Assembly: GCA_024697595.1 (NCBI GenBank)
Contig: JAILFK010000069.1
Location: 1-63,142, forward strand
Direction: 5' to 3'
Source: Lachnospiraceae bacterium
GTDB lineage: Bacteria; Bacillota; Clostridia; Lachnospirales; Lachnospiraceae
DNA: 63,142 nt
In this document: positions 9,680-18,207 of the stretch, piece after piece
Layout of the letters: every line of letters begins with the position of its first letter
Numbering within the stretch: the stretch's first letter is position 1
Made by a program: the position numbers and the translations under genes
The notes under the pieces: model-generated
Database searches by the model: none
The model's input: only the letters and a program-made list of their open reading frames with translations
What the model was told of the DNA's origin: nothing

Positions 9680-10489
9680 TCAATCCACTCTTTCTTTTTG
9701 TAAAATATCTAGAGTATGCGCTGCTGCCCCTAAAAGTTCAGGCCTCTCACAGGTAGCAAGATGATATTCTATAAATCTACTATAAGTCAAATCATCCATA
9801 GCATTAAGCTCTCTTCTCATATAATCCGCAGGCCCGTCTGCAGAAATAATTTGAATCCTATTTAATCCAGATAAAACATCAAGCTCATCAATATCCTCAA
9901 GTCTCACATATTCATACAATTCATCCTCGCTGCTGTGGCAGTGAAAATCTTTGTCTAATCTGCCGTCTTCTAAACATGCATTTACATTGCCTTCTCTAAA
10001 ACCATAAACAAGCACACTGTACTCATTCATCAGGTACGCAACCAATATATATCCCCCTGGCTTTGTAACTCTTTTAGCCTCAGCCAAGGCAGCCAACTTA
10101 TCCTCCTTCGTATAAAGATGATACATCGGTCCAAAAAGAAGAGTCATATCATAATAATCGTCCGGACATTTTTTCAATTTTCTTGCATCACCCTGGTACG
10201 CTTTTAATGTAACCCCAGCTTTATCAGCATTTTGCTTCAATCTCCCCAGATTATATTTCACATACTCCACAGAGGTGACATCATAGCCTTCCCCAGCGAG
10301 AGCGATAGAATATTTTCCTGTGCCCGCACCTATGTCAAGAATTCTAACCTGACTATTATCTCGATGACTAAATTTTGATAAATATTTTTTTATATACTTT
10401 ATAGACGTCACGAACTCCACATGTCCATGACGTCTATCTAACCTCTTATCCTCGTTAAATTTATTATAATGGGCCGTTAGCTTGTCCAT
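9680..10489 (-). CDS. Class I SAM-dependent methyltransferase
   Basis: The 269-residue protein has the Rossmann methyltransferase motifs: motif I ILDIGAGTGKYSIAL near residue 50, an acidic residue at the end of strand 2 (VTSVEYVK), and motif IV/post-I features (DYYDMTLLFGPMYHL; EAKRVTKPGGYILVAY). The substrate is unknown. Its ribosome site TAGGAG overlaps the trkH stop and the gap is 11 bases, so it is translated with the potassium uptake genes, though no known link of function follows from that. Confidence 0.88.
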   Translation of the reverse strand: MDKLTAHYNKFNEDKRLDRRHGHVEFVTSIKYIKKYLSKFSHRDNSQVRILDIGAGTGKYSIALAGEGYDVTSVEYVKYNLGRLKQNADKAGVTLKAYQGDARKLKKCPDDYYDMTLLFGPMYHLYTKEDKLAALAEAKRVTKPGGYILVAYLMNEYSVLVYGFREGNVNACLEDGRLDKDFHCHSSEDELYEYVRLEDIDELDVLSGLNRIQIISADGPADYMRRELNAMDDLTYSRFIEYHLATCERPELLGAAAHTLDILQKERVD

Positions 10490-10500
10490 TTATAAAACTC

Positions 10501-11958
10501 CTATACAATCTTCTTCCAAGTCTTTCTAGTTATCAAAAGCAAGATAGGGAAAATCTCCAATCGTCCTGCCAACATATCAAACATCAATGTAGCCTTGGAC
10601 AAAACACTTAAATCACCATAATTACAGGTTGGTCCAACTCCATCTAAACCTGGTCCAATATTGTTAAAACATGCAATGACTGCTGTAACTGTTGTAGTCA
10701 TCGACTCTCCATCTAAACTGACCACAAGCACGCTAGCTATCATTATAAATACATAAGCTATCAAATATGTATATAAACCATTTAAAACTTTCTCATTAAC
10801 CGGTCTGCCATTATTTCTCACAACAGACACTTTTTGAGGATTCAAGGTCTTCTCAAGGTTTCTCCTCAAAGTCTTAAATAATAATAGTAGTCGTCCACAT
10901 TTGAATCCACCACCGGTACTTCCCGCACTGGCTCCCACAAACATAAGCATCACCATTATCATCTTAGAAAATGTGGGCCATAGATCAAAATCCGTGGTGG
11001 CAAATCCAGTGGTTGTAATCACCGTAGCAACCTGAAATGCAGAGTGACGAAGAGCCTCTCCTATACTTCCATACATATGTGACACATTAAAGGTAATCAA
11101 TACTACAGATGAAAAGATTACTCCTAAATAAAGTCTCAACTCTTCATCCTTAAATACATCTTTTATCTTACCTAGTAGTAAGAAATAATAACAGGTGAAA
11201 TTCACACCGAATAAAATCATAAATACGGTACATACATTTTGAATATAAGGACTATAGCTGGCGATGGAATCATTTCTCACACCAAATCCACCTGTACCAG
11301 CTGTACCAAAAGCTGTACATACAGCCTCCAATACGTTCATTCCTCCAAACATGAGGAAAATAAAATCCAACACAGTAAGCACTATATAAAGCGCATACAA
11401 AATTACTGCAGTCTTTCTCATTCTAGGAACAAGTTTTCCCACGTCCGGTCCAGGGCTTTCAGCTCTAAGCAAGTGCATGGTAAAACCGCTGCCCTTTCCT
11501 GAAGCTGGAATAACTGCAAGAATAAACACCAGCACTCCCATTCCACCTAACCAATGTGTGAAACTTCTCCAGTAAAGCATGCCCTCGGACATACTTTCCA
11601 CATCACTTAAAATGGATGATCCTGTGGTTGTAAACCCAGATACGCTCTCAAAAAAAGCATCGATAAAAGTTGGAATCTCACCTGATATATAAAAAGGCAA
11701 ACATCCAATCAGACTCAACACAATCCATCCGATACCAACACTCACCAAGCCCTCTCTGGCATAAAATCTCGACTCGCATTTTCTGCACAACAAATACACA
11801 AGGGCAGCAATTATGCCTACGCTAATCATTGTAACCGCAAAAGCATGTACTGCTTCCTGATTGTTATGAGCGACGCTAATAAGCAAAGCCGGAATCATAA
11901 AAATAAGCTCTGCAATAGCTATCATGGACAAAATTCGTCCAATCATTTTATAGTTCAT
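10501..11958 (-). CDS. trkH: Potassium uptake channel subunit TrkH/KtrB family
   Basis: At 485 residues with about ten to twelve hydrophobic segments, this fits the TrkH size class. The four pore-loop signatures are visible (for example FTTTGSSIL near residue 112, FGTAGTGGFG near 218, TTTGFATTDFD near 313 and FNNIGPGL near 431). It forms the K+-conducting dimer and is gated by the TrkA ring encoded just upstream. The start ATG has GGGAGAG upstream. It lies 38 bases after trkA. Confidence 0.93.
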   Translation of the reverse strand: MNYKMIGRILSMIAIAELIFMIPALLISVAHNNQEAVHAFAVTMISVGIIAALVYLLCRKCESRFYAREGLVSVGIGWIVLSLIGCLPFYISGEIPTFIDAFFESVSGFTTTGSSILSDVESMSEGMLYWRSFTHWLGGMGVLVFILAVIPASGKGSGFTMHLLRAESPGPDVGKLVPRMRKTAVILYALYIVLTVLDFIFLMFGGMNVLEAVCTAFGTAGTGGFGVRNDSIASYSPYIQNVCTVFMILFGVNFTCYYFLLLGKIKDVFKDEELRLYLGVIFSSVVLITFNVSHMYGSIGEALRHSAFQVATVITTTGFATTDFDLWPTFSKMIMVMLMFVGASAGSTGGGFKCGRLLLLFKTLRRNLEKTLNPQKVSVVRNNGRPVNEKVLNGLYTYLIAYVFIMIASVLVVSLDGESMTTTVTAVIACFNNIGPGLDGVGPTCNYGDLSVLSKATLMFDMLAGRLEIFPILLLITRKTWKKIV

Positions 11959-11996
11959 AATTTAATGTACTCTCCCATTTCACAAAGTTTCTAGTA

Positions 11997-13355
11997 CTAA
12001 ACAAAGATGTCATTAATCTTTCCGATATTTTCATCGCCGCTCTTGACCACAACAATACCATCATTAACCTTATAAGATGAAGAACCATCAGGAATAATCA
12101 ACTTTCCACCCCTTGTAATACAAGCGATAAGCACGCCTTTTTTCAGCTGCATATCGCGAAGTGGCACATCGATATTCTTGGTATCAGCATCCACCTTGAA
12201 CTCCAAAGCTTCCATCTGTCCATCCGCAAAAGTATGTATTGAAAGAGCCGCTCCACTTTTATTTTCCATGGCTCTGATATATCTCACAATGTGATTGCAG
12301 CATAAATCTTTTGGACACACCACACTCTCAAGACCTATAGCGTCCTGAATGCTATGGTTATCCACATGATCCACCTTGGTAACCACTTGGTTTACACCAT
12401 AATTCTTGGCATATAAAGAGATAATCATATTCATCTCATCAAAACTTGTTATGGCAACCACCGCATCACAATTTTGTATTCCTTCACTCTCCAAGAAGCC
12501 CTGACTGCTGGCATCACCATTTACCACAGACACTCCCGGCAAAACTTCTGCCAAATGCTCGCATCTGTCTAAATCTCTCTCGATAAGTTCAACCTCTACA
12601 CCTGACTCGGACAAAATCTTGGCCAAATAGTAACCTACTTTACCACCGCCACAGAGCATAACACTTTTCACTTTTCGAGTGATAACACCAATATGCTTAA
12701 GCATCTTGGTAAGTTCGTCTCTTGAACCTGTTACAAATAAATGGTCTCCTGTCTGCAATACAAACTCACCTGATGGTGCAGAAACCACTCCGCCTCTATT
12801 GATAGCACAAACTAAAACCTTACTCTTTACTATATTATTTAAATCCATAAGGGAAATATTTTCCAAAGGACTTCCCGGCTTAACCTTTAACTCTACGATT
12901 TCTGCTCTTCCTTTGGCGAAGGTATCACGTCGCAAAAAGCCAGGATATTTTAGAAGTTTATCAATCTCTCTTGCCACATCCTTCTCCGGATTAACTGCCA
13001 GTGAAGATGCAAAAGTCTCTTGCATATTGTACACCTGTTCAGTGTATTCAGGATTTCTAATTCTTGCGATAGTATGGATATCAGGATTTAGAGAATGTGC
13101 AGTCAAACAGCAGAGCAAATTAAATTCATCACTACCTGTAACAGCAATAATCACCTCTGAGTCTTCCACCCCTGTTTGCTTTAGAGTACCAACAGCAGCG
13201 CAGTTACCTTGAACTGCTAATATATCAAATTTCTCTGAGCAAGTCTCTAAAACTTCCTTTTGCCTGTCAACCAAAATAATCTCATGACCTTCTGAAACCA
13301 GCCAACGGGTTAGCATTGTTCCGACTTTTCCTGCCCCCGCAATAATAATTTTCAT
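11997..13355 (-). CDS. trkA: Trk potassium uptake regulatory subunit TrkA
   Basis: TrkA is the cytoplasmic nucleotide-binding ring that gates TrkH. The 452 residues contain the expected two RCK units: two Rossmann NAD/ATP-binding domains (IIIAGAGKVGTML at residue 2 and VMLCGGGKVGYYLA near 229), each followed by a TrkA-C domain (about 145-215 and 375-452). Start ATG with GGAGGAT upstream. It is the first gene of trkA-trkH-methyltransferase. The upstream hairpin at 13426-13486 separates it from the GH43 gene. Confidence 0.95.
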   Translation of the reverse strand: MKIIIAGAGKVGTMLTRWLVSEGHEIILVDRQKEVLETCSEKFDILAVQGNCAAVGTLKQTGVEDSEVIIAVTGSDEFNLLCCLTAHSLNPDIHTIARIRNPEYTEQVYNMQETFASSLAVNPEKDVAREIDKLLKYPGFLRRDTFAKGRAEIVELKVKPGSPLENISLMDLNNIVKSKVLVCAINRGGVVSAPSGEFVLQTGDHLFVTGSRDELTKMLKHIGVITRKVKSVMLCGGGKVGYYLAKILSESGVEVELIERDLDRCEHLAEVLPGVSVVNGDASSQGFLESEGIQNCDAVVAITSFDEMNMIISLYAKNYGVNQVVTKVDHVDNHSIQDAIGLESVVCPKDLCCNHIVRYIRAMENKSGAALSIHTFADGQMEALEFKVDADTKNIDVPLRDMQLKKGVLIACITRGGKLIIPDGSSSYKVNDGIVVVKSGDENIGKINDIFV

Positions 13356-13425
13356 TACTTATCCTCCTAGAAAACTATAAAAAATATTTATATTTTTCAC
13401 GATTGATTAAATATTTATAACACAT

Positions 13426-13486
13426 AAAAAGATGTATTATAACTTATGCCTAAAAAGACAAAGCATTGTTATAATACACCTTTTTT
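13426..13486. terminator. Terminator between the GH43 gene and trkA
   Basis: A long near-perfect stem (AAAAAGATGTATTATAAC with GTTATAATACACCTTTTTT) has an A-run on one side and a T-run on the other. It sits 26 bases after the GH43 stop and would stop minus-strand transcription before trkA. Confidence 0.75.
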
Positions 13487-13511
13487 ATAAATTATTCTAC
13501 TCTAATTACTA

Positions 13512-15320
13512 CTAAAGCTTCTTTATCTCGCCTTCAGTAATACCATTTTCATTGAAAGCATCCACTCTCACATAGTATTCTCTGTCAGCCACCAAAGCGC
13601 CAACTCTCTGCTCATCGCCAAATACCATAAAGCTGTGATACAACTTTTCAGGGCTCTCACCCCACAAAATATTATAACCCTCAGCACCGCTGCCAGAAAT
13701 CTTTACATTCATGTCAATCTTGTTGTCATCTCTTACGGCCTCAAACTTAGGAGCCTCAGGAGCATCTCCATTTCCCATACCAAAGACTCTAAGGCCAGAG
13801 ATTGTAGCAGGCTGATTATATGGCACTTCCAACACTGTCAATCTGATATATCTAGCTTTTACGCCATCTTCCTTCACCACCAGATCATGTGGCAAATCTG
13901 TATCAGCCTCACTCTTGTCCTCTAAGACTTCAAAGGTTTCTCCATCTGTAGAGCACTCTAACAACCATCTCGTTTTATAAATCCTATCATCGATAAATCT
14001 AGCCTGAGTGCCCGGTCTAATCTCTCCTGGAGCCTCTGTTAAATCAAGTTTATCATCTCCAAAATTGACTTGGATTGCTCTCACATCCATATTTTCTCCT
14101 AGATCCATCAATAACCACTGTCCAGGTTCCTTGGTATCAGCCTTCCACCAAGTTCTACAATTTTCATCACATGCCTTATCAGGAGTGTTATCTCCCTCAG
14201 CTGATGAAGCGCTCATCTTCTTTCCGAAGCTTAGTAAATTCCACTTTGGATTAGCCCAGATATCCTGCTTATCTCCTGTTACTTCCACCGGCCATGTGGC
14301 ATATCTCTGATTACAAACAAGCTCGCCGTCTGCATCAAATCCAGCAGGCCAAATTCCAACTCTACGCTCAAAATCATGATTCATGCTGATTCTCATGGTA
14401 GCTGTGTGCCACCAATTACCCTTTAAATCTTTCATTGTTGAACCATGTCCTGCCCCTGTCATAAATCCACCTGGATTATATGAATATGGTGCATTTGCCC
14501 CCAATTTAAAAGGTCCAAGAGGGGAATCAGATACATAATATCCATCTCCATAGCTATTAAACTGAGTTCCTGGGCAAGCATACTGCAAATAATATTTGCC
14601 ATTATACTTTGTCATCCACGCACCCTCAATATAAGGTCTGTTGGCAAACATTCCCTTTATAGCACTGGCCATCTGTGTAACCTGAGCTGGAGGATTCTCT
14701 GGATCCATACCTTGGGATGTCAAAAATCCTTTGAACTTGGCTTCGATTTCCGCATCACTTGCAGGTGGTAAGGAGTTATTTTCACCAAATCTCTCGTATC
14801 CCATCTCTAGAGGTTTACCCCAAATCAACTGTGTTGGTTCACCTATCTGCTCTAATGTCTCCGGGTCTAATTCAACACCATAGATAGGCTCCATACTACT
14901 GCAGCCCCAGTAGAAATATAGTTTCCCGTCATCATCGCAGAAAATATTTGGATCCCAGAATTCAAACGTTCCCGGTATCTCCTCGTATGGTCCATTTATC
15001 ACATCTTTTGTTCTATAGAAATTACAGATTTCTCCTTTTTTTGATGCCGAGAAATATACGTAATCTCCAATCACTCTAACATCAGGTGCGTAATCATATA
15101 ATGGTAAATTTTCTGGCAAGAAGTAGCTCTCCCAATTTACCATGTCCTCAGATACCCACACTTTTAAATTCATAGAAGCAAATATATAATATTTACCCTT
15201 GAATTCAATCATAGAAGGATCTGCCGCCTCACGACAAATCTGTAAAATTCCACCTTTTCTCTGATCCACATTAAATTGATATCTGTAATCAACATTGATA
15301 GGATTGCAAAAATATTTCAT
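13512..15320 (-). CDS. Glycoside hydrolase family 43 with discoidin and Fn3 modules, apparently cytoplasmic
   Basis: GH43 enzymes are five-bladed beta-propeller arabinofuranosidases or xylosidases. The triad is visible: base Asp34 (ADPSMIEF), Asp123 (FWDPNIF) and the acid Glu in YIEGAWM near residue 235. YAPDV at 77-81 is also typical. After about residue 370 comes an F5/8-type C (CBM32-like) module (KACDENCRTWWKAD to ISGLRVFG), then a C-terminal Fn3-like module. No signal peptide is present despite the carbohydrate-binding module, so it probably acts on imported oligosaccharides. Length is 602. GATGGAGGT precedes the ATG. The aldose epimerase gene lies 94 bases upstream in the same direction. 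Confidence 0.87.
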   Translation of the reverse strand: MKYFCNPINVDYRYQFNVDQRKGGILQICREAADPSMIEFKGKYYIFASMNLKVWVSEDMVNWESYFLPENLPLYDYAPDVRVIGDYVYFSASKKGEICNFYRTKDVINGPYEEIPGTFEFWDPNIFCDDDGKLYFYWGCSSMEPIYGVELDPETLEQIGEPTQLIWGKPLEMGYERFGENNSLPPASDAEIEAKFKGFLTSQGMDPENPPAQVTQMASAIKGMFANRPYIEGAWMTKYNGKYYLQYACPGTQFNSYGDGYYVSDSPLGPFKLGANAPYSYNPGGFMTGAGHGSTMKDLKGNWWHTATMRISMNHDFERRVGIWPAGFDADGELVCNQRYATWPVEVTGDKQDIWANPKWNLLSFGKKMSASSAEGDNTPDKACDENCRTWWKADTKEPGQWLLMDLGENMDVRAIQVNFGDDKLDLTEAPGEIRPGTQARFIDDRIYKTRWLLECSTDGETFEVLEDKSEADTDLPHDLVVKEDGVKARYIRLTVLEVPYNQPATISGLRVFGMGNGDAPEAPKFEAVRDDNKIDMNVKISGSGAEGYNILWGESPEKLYHSFMVFGDEQRVGALVADREYYVRVDAFNENGITEGEIKKL

Positions 15321-15414
15321 ATAAGTACCTCCATCACATTATATATTCCTAATACATACTTCCCTCAAATAATATTTTAACCTTAAATTTTATTATTCAT
15401 CCATCAATTATTTG

Positions 15415-16461
15415 CTAAGATATCAAAAATTTGTACAAAGTAGATGTTTCCTTTTCTTCTCCCGCCTTTATAACAGGTTGTGAAAATGAAGGAATATTTA
15501 TTGCATTCGGGAAATATTGACTCTCAAAGCACACCCCTGATCTTCTAGCATATTTTTCACCTGTCTTGCCCACCAATTCCTTGTCCGGAATATAGTTTCC
15601 TGCATACAACTGCATTCCAGGCAAATCAGTATAAACCTCCATTTTGATTTTACTATTTGCATCTCGCATTGTGGCAGCCAACTTAATCTCGCCCTCTTTG
15701 CCATTTAGCACAAAATTATGGTCATAACCTGCTGCCCATTTAAGTTGTTCATATTCATCATCAATTTCAGGCGCAAGAGCTTTTTCCTTTGTGAAATCAA
15801 GAGGTGTTCCTGCAACCTTGATTAAATTGCCATTTGGAATAGAATGTGGATCAGTCTCTGTAAAGCTATCCGCATCAATCCACACGAGCTGATCCATGGC
15901 ATTTTCACTATCATGTCCGCCAAGATTAAAGTAGCTATGATTTGTTGGGTTAAACAATGTATCCTTGTCGCTCTTGGCCCAGTAATCAATTTTAAACTCA
16001 TTGTCTTCAGTTAATGTATATGTCACCTTCATAGACATATTTCCTGGAAAACCTGAGTCCATATCTTCCATATCGTATTGGAAAGTAATACTATTTTCTC
16101 CATCTTCAATAAGTTGCCACATTCTACGACAGATTGGATTAAATCCACTGTGTAAGTTGTTCTCATTATCATTTACATCAACAGCGTATTCCTTGCCATT
16201 TAGTGTAAATTTTGCATTTCCAATTCTGTTGGCAAACGGAACGACGCAGCATCCAAAATATGTGTTGTTAGTAAAATAATCCTCCAGGTTCTTATATCCT
16301 AAAACCACATCTAAATCCTGTCCATTTGCATCTAATACATGCAACTCCAAAACCGTTGCACCAAAGTCCATGACTTTCGCCATCATACCTTTAGTATTTT
16401 TTATTTCATATGTATGGATGTCATTTCCATTTTTATCTTTTCCCCATAGTGTCTTGTTCAT
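15415..16461 (-). CDS. galM: Aldose 1-epimerase (galactose mutarotase)
   Basis: The enzyme interconverts alpha and beta anomers of aldoses. I chose the ATG at 16461 (MNKTLWGKD), which has GGAGGTAAGG just upstream, over the longer frame to 16524; this gives 348 residues, the usual length. Family motifs are present: VLGYKNLEDY, PFANRIGNAKF (substrate Arg), NPTNHSYFNLGG (catalytic His) and the late Glu in CFESQYFPNA. It probably feeds sugars released by the neighbouring GH43 into glycolysis (inference from position). Confidence 0.93.
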   Translation of the reverse strand: MNKTLWGKDKNGNDIHTYEIKNTKGMMAKVMDFGATVLELHVLDANGQDLDVVLGYKNLEDYFTNNTYFGCCVVPFANRIGNAKFTLNGKEYAVDVNDNENNLHSGFNPICRRMWQLIEDGENSITFQYDMEDMDSGFPGNMSMKVTYTLTEDNEFKIDYWAKSDKDTLFNPTNHSYFNLGGHDSENAMDQLVWIDADSFTETDPHSIPNGNLIKVAGTPLDFTKEKALAPEIDDEYEQLKWAAGYDHNFVLNGKEGEIKLAATMRDANSKIKMEVYTDLPGMQLYAGNYIPDKELVGKTGEKYARRSGVCFESQYFPNAINIPSFSQPVIKAGEEKETSTLYKFLIS

Positions 16462-16563
16462 TTCCTTACCTCCTTGCATCACTATAATTGTATTATAATA
16501 ATGTAATTTTTTGCGGTATATCATATTTATGACATAAATTTATCTACTTATTGATTTATTAAT

Positions 16564-17418
16564 CTAGCCTCTCATAGCAGCTTCCACTACATGATTTACC
16601 AAAACTGATGTGGTCACACTGCCAACACCACCTGGCACTGGTGTTATGGATTTTACTTTAGGCTCAACTTCTTCAAAGAGTACATCTCCACAGAGCTTTC
16701 CCTTGGATTCATTCCATCCGATTCCCACATCTATAATCACCTGATTCTTATTATCTGAAATATAATTTCCATCCAGACTTTCCATCTGACCAGAGGCCGC
16801 AATAATAACATCCGCCTCCCTTGTAATCTTTGGCACATCCACTGTTTTTGTATGACAAATGGTAACTGTGGCATTGGCATGCATAAGCATCATAGCCACA
16901 GGTCGTCCTATAACTAGAGATCTACCTACCACGGCGACTTTTTTACCCGTCACATCTATATCATAAAATTTTAAAATTTCCATTGCAGCCTGTGCTGTAC
17001 AAGGAGGAAATCCCAGTTTCTGATTTGTGAACACTCCCGCCAGAGAACCATCTGTACAACCATCCACATCCTTTTCTGGTGCTATCATACATCTAGCCTT
17101 CTCACCGTCAATATGATTAGGCATTGGTCTAAACATCAAAATTCCATGAACATTTGAATCTTCATTTAGCGCTGTTATATTTTCAAAAACTTCCTCCTGA
17201 GACACATCGGCTGGTAAAACCACTGACTTCACCTTTACCCCCACTGCCTCACATCTTTTAACAGCGCCTCTTTCATATGATAAATCATCATCTCGTTCTC
17301 CCACTCGAAGAATTGCCAATGTGGGTTCTATTCCTTTTTGGGCCAACTCCTCCACACCTGATTTACTTCTCTCATTTATGGCATCTGCCACTGGTTTTCC
17401 TTTTAAAATATCTGACAT
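16564..17418 (-). CDS. folD: Methylenetetrahydrofolate dehydrogenase FolD, cyclohydrolase residues altered
   Basis: FolD normally oxidises 5,10-methylene-THF to methenyl-THF and then hydrolyses it to 10-formyl-THF. The 284-residue protein has the family frame: SYERGAVKRCE, the KDVDG motif, the NAD(P)-binding loop VVGRSLVIGRPVA, and the C-terminal TPVPGGVGSVT. When SYERGAVKRCE is aligned on its Tyr and Cys with the usual YVxxKxxxCE, the catalytic Lys position is Ala52. The usual GILVQLP Gln is Phe96 (GILMFRP). Only the KDVDG Asp remains of the three cyclohydrolase residues. It is probably dehydrogenase-only, with fchA 20 bases upstream supplying the second step. Confidence 0.9.
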   Translation of the reverse strand: MSDILKGKPVADAINERSKSGVEELAQKGIEPTLAILRVGERDDDLSYERGAVKRCEAVGVKVKSVVLPADVSQEEVFENITALNEDSNVHGILMFRPMPNHIDGEKARCMIAPEKDVDGCTDGSLAGVFTNQKLGFPPCTAQAAMEILKFYDIDVTGKKVAVVGRSLVIGRPVAMMLMHANATVTICHTKTVDVPKITREADVIIAASGQMESLDGNYISDNKNQVIIDVGIGWNESKGKLCGDVLFEEVEPKVKSITPVPGGVGSVTTSVLVNHVVEAAMRG

Positions 17419-17438
17419 AATACACTTCCTTTTTAACT

Positions 17439-18053
17439 CTAGTTCTCAAAATTTATAACCACACTATTAAATATTTCATCTGCCACAGCAGAATATTTAT
17501 CAAGCATTTCATTGACACTGTCATTTAGCTTAGCTGCATATTCTCTATCTTTCATTGATTTGGTATTAATCTTCACATTTACCGCAGCCCCCTGTAATGC
17601 AGCCTTGCATATAGCCACACCTGTGGCAGCATCACTGATTACAATCCTAGACCCTTTTTGGGCGAATTCCCCTTGTAACTCTATTGCTCTAGCGGATAAT
17701 TTCATAATCTCATATGGTACCTGTGCCGCATCTTTTAGACATTTTTCCATCACCTCATCACGAGTTGGATCATCTTTTGGAATTCCGTAGGCTTTTGATA
17801 AAGGTTCAAATGCAATAGCATCTTTATTTATACACTCTAATAATTGAACTCTAAGCTTTTGCGCCTCATCCATCAAGGCTTTAACATCTTCCTCCACATC
17901 GGCGTACTTTTTCTTGCCTACGGTAAATTCACCAACCATATCTCCCAAGGCAATTCCAACTGCTCCAACCAATGCACTGGCACCACCGCCGCCTGGCACT
18001 GAAGTTTTAGACGCAAGTTTTTCTGTAAATTGTTCTATATTTGTATCCAACAT
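17439..18053 (-). CDS. fchA: FchA-type formimido-/methenyl-THF cyclodeaminase or cyclohydrolase
   Basis: This all-helical family removes ammonia from formimino-THF or hydrolyses methenyl-THF. The 204-residue product has the N-terminal SVPGGGGASALVGAVG signature and the conserved ALGDMV Asp. It is transcribed just ahead of folD with a 20-base gap. Because that FolD looks unable to hydrolyse methenyl-THF, I infer that FchA acts here as the methenyl-THF cyclohydrolase. GAGAGGT precedes the ATG. Confidence 0.9.
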   Translation of the reverse strand: MLDTNIEQFTEKLASKTSVPGGGGASALVGAVGIALGDMVGEFTVGKKKYADVEEDVKALMDEAQKLRVQLLECINKDAIAFEPLSKAYGIPKDDPTRDEVMEKCLKDAAQVPYEIMKLSARAIELQGEFAQKGSRIVISDAATGVAICKAALQGAAVNVKINTKSMKDREYAAKLNDSVNEMLDKYSAVADEIFNSVVINFEN

Positions 18054-18161
18054 TTATTTATACCTCTCATTATCTAATCATTTTTAACTATTATCTTTAT
18101 CAATCCTCGACATCGATATTTTATTAACATTTACAACAATACTATTATGCCATAAATAAAA

Positions 18162-18195
18162 CCCCTTAGGCTATACCTAAGGGGCTATTAATTAC
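18162..18195 (-). terminator. Terminator after the LRR surface protein gene
   Basis: A perfect nine-pair stem CCCCTTAGG/CCTAAGGGG with a five-base loop (18162-18184). On the minus strand it is followed by TTTTATTTAT. It ends the surface-protein operon ahead of fchA. Confidence 0.85.
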
Positions 18196-18207
18196 TTTTT
18201 ATAAAAT

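Noticed and set aside
12679-13212. 177-codon plus-strand frame opposite trkA
   Set aside because: Antisense shadow of a well-supported gene.
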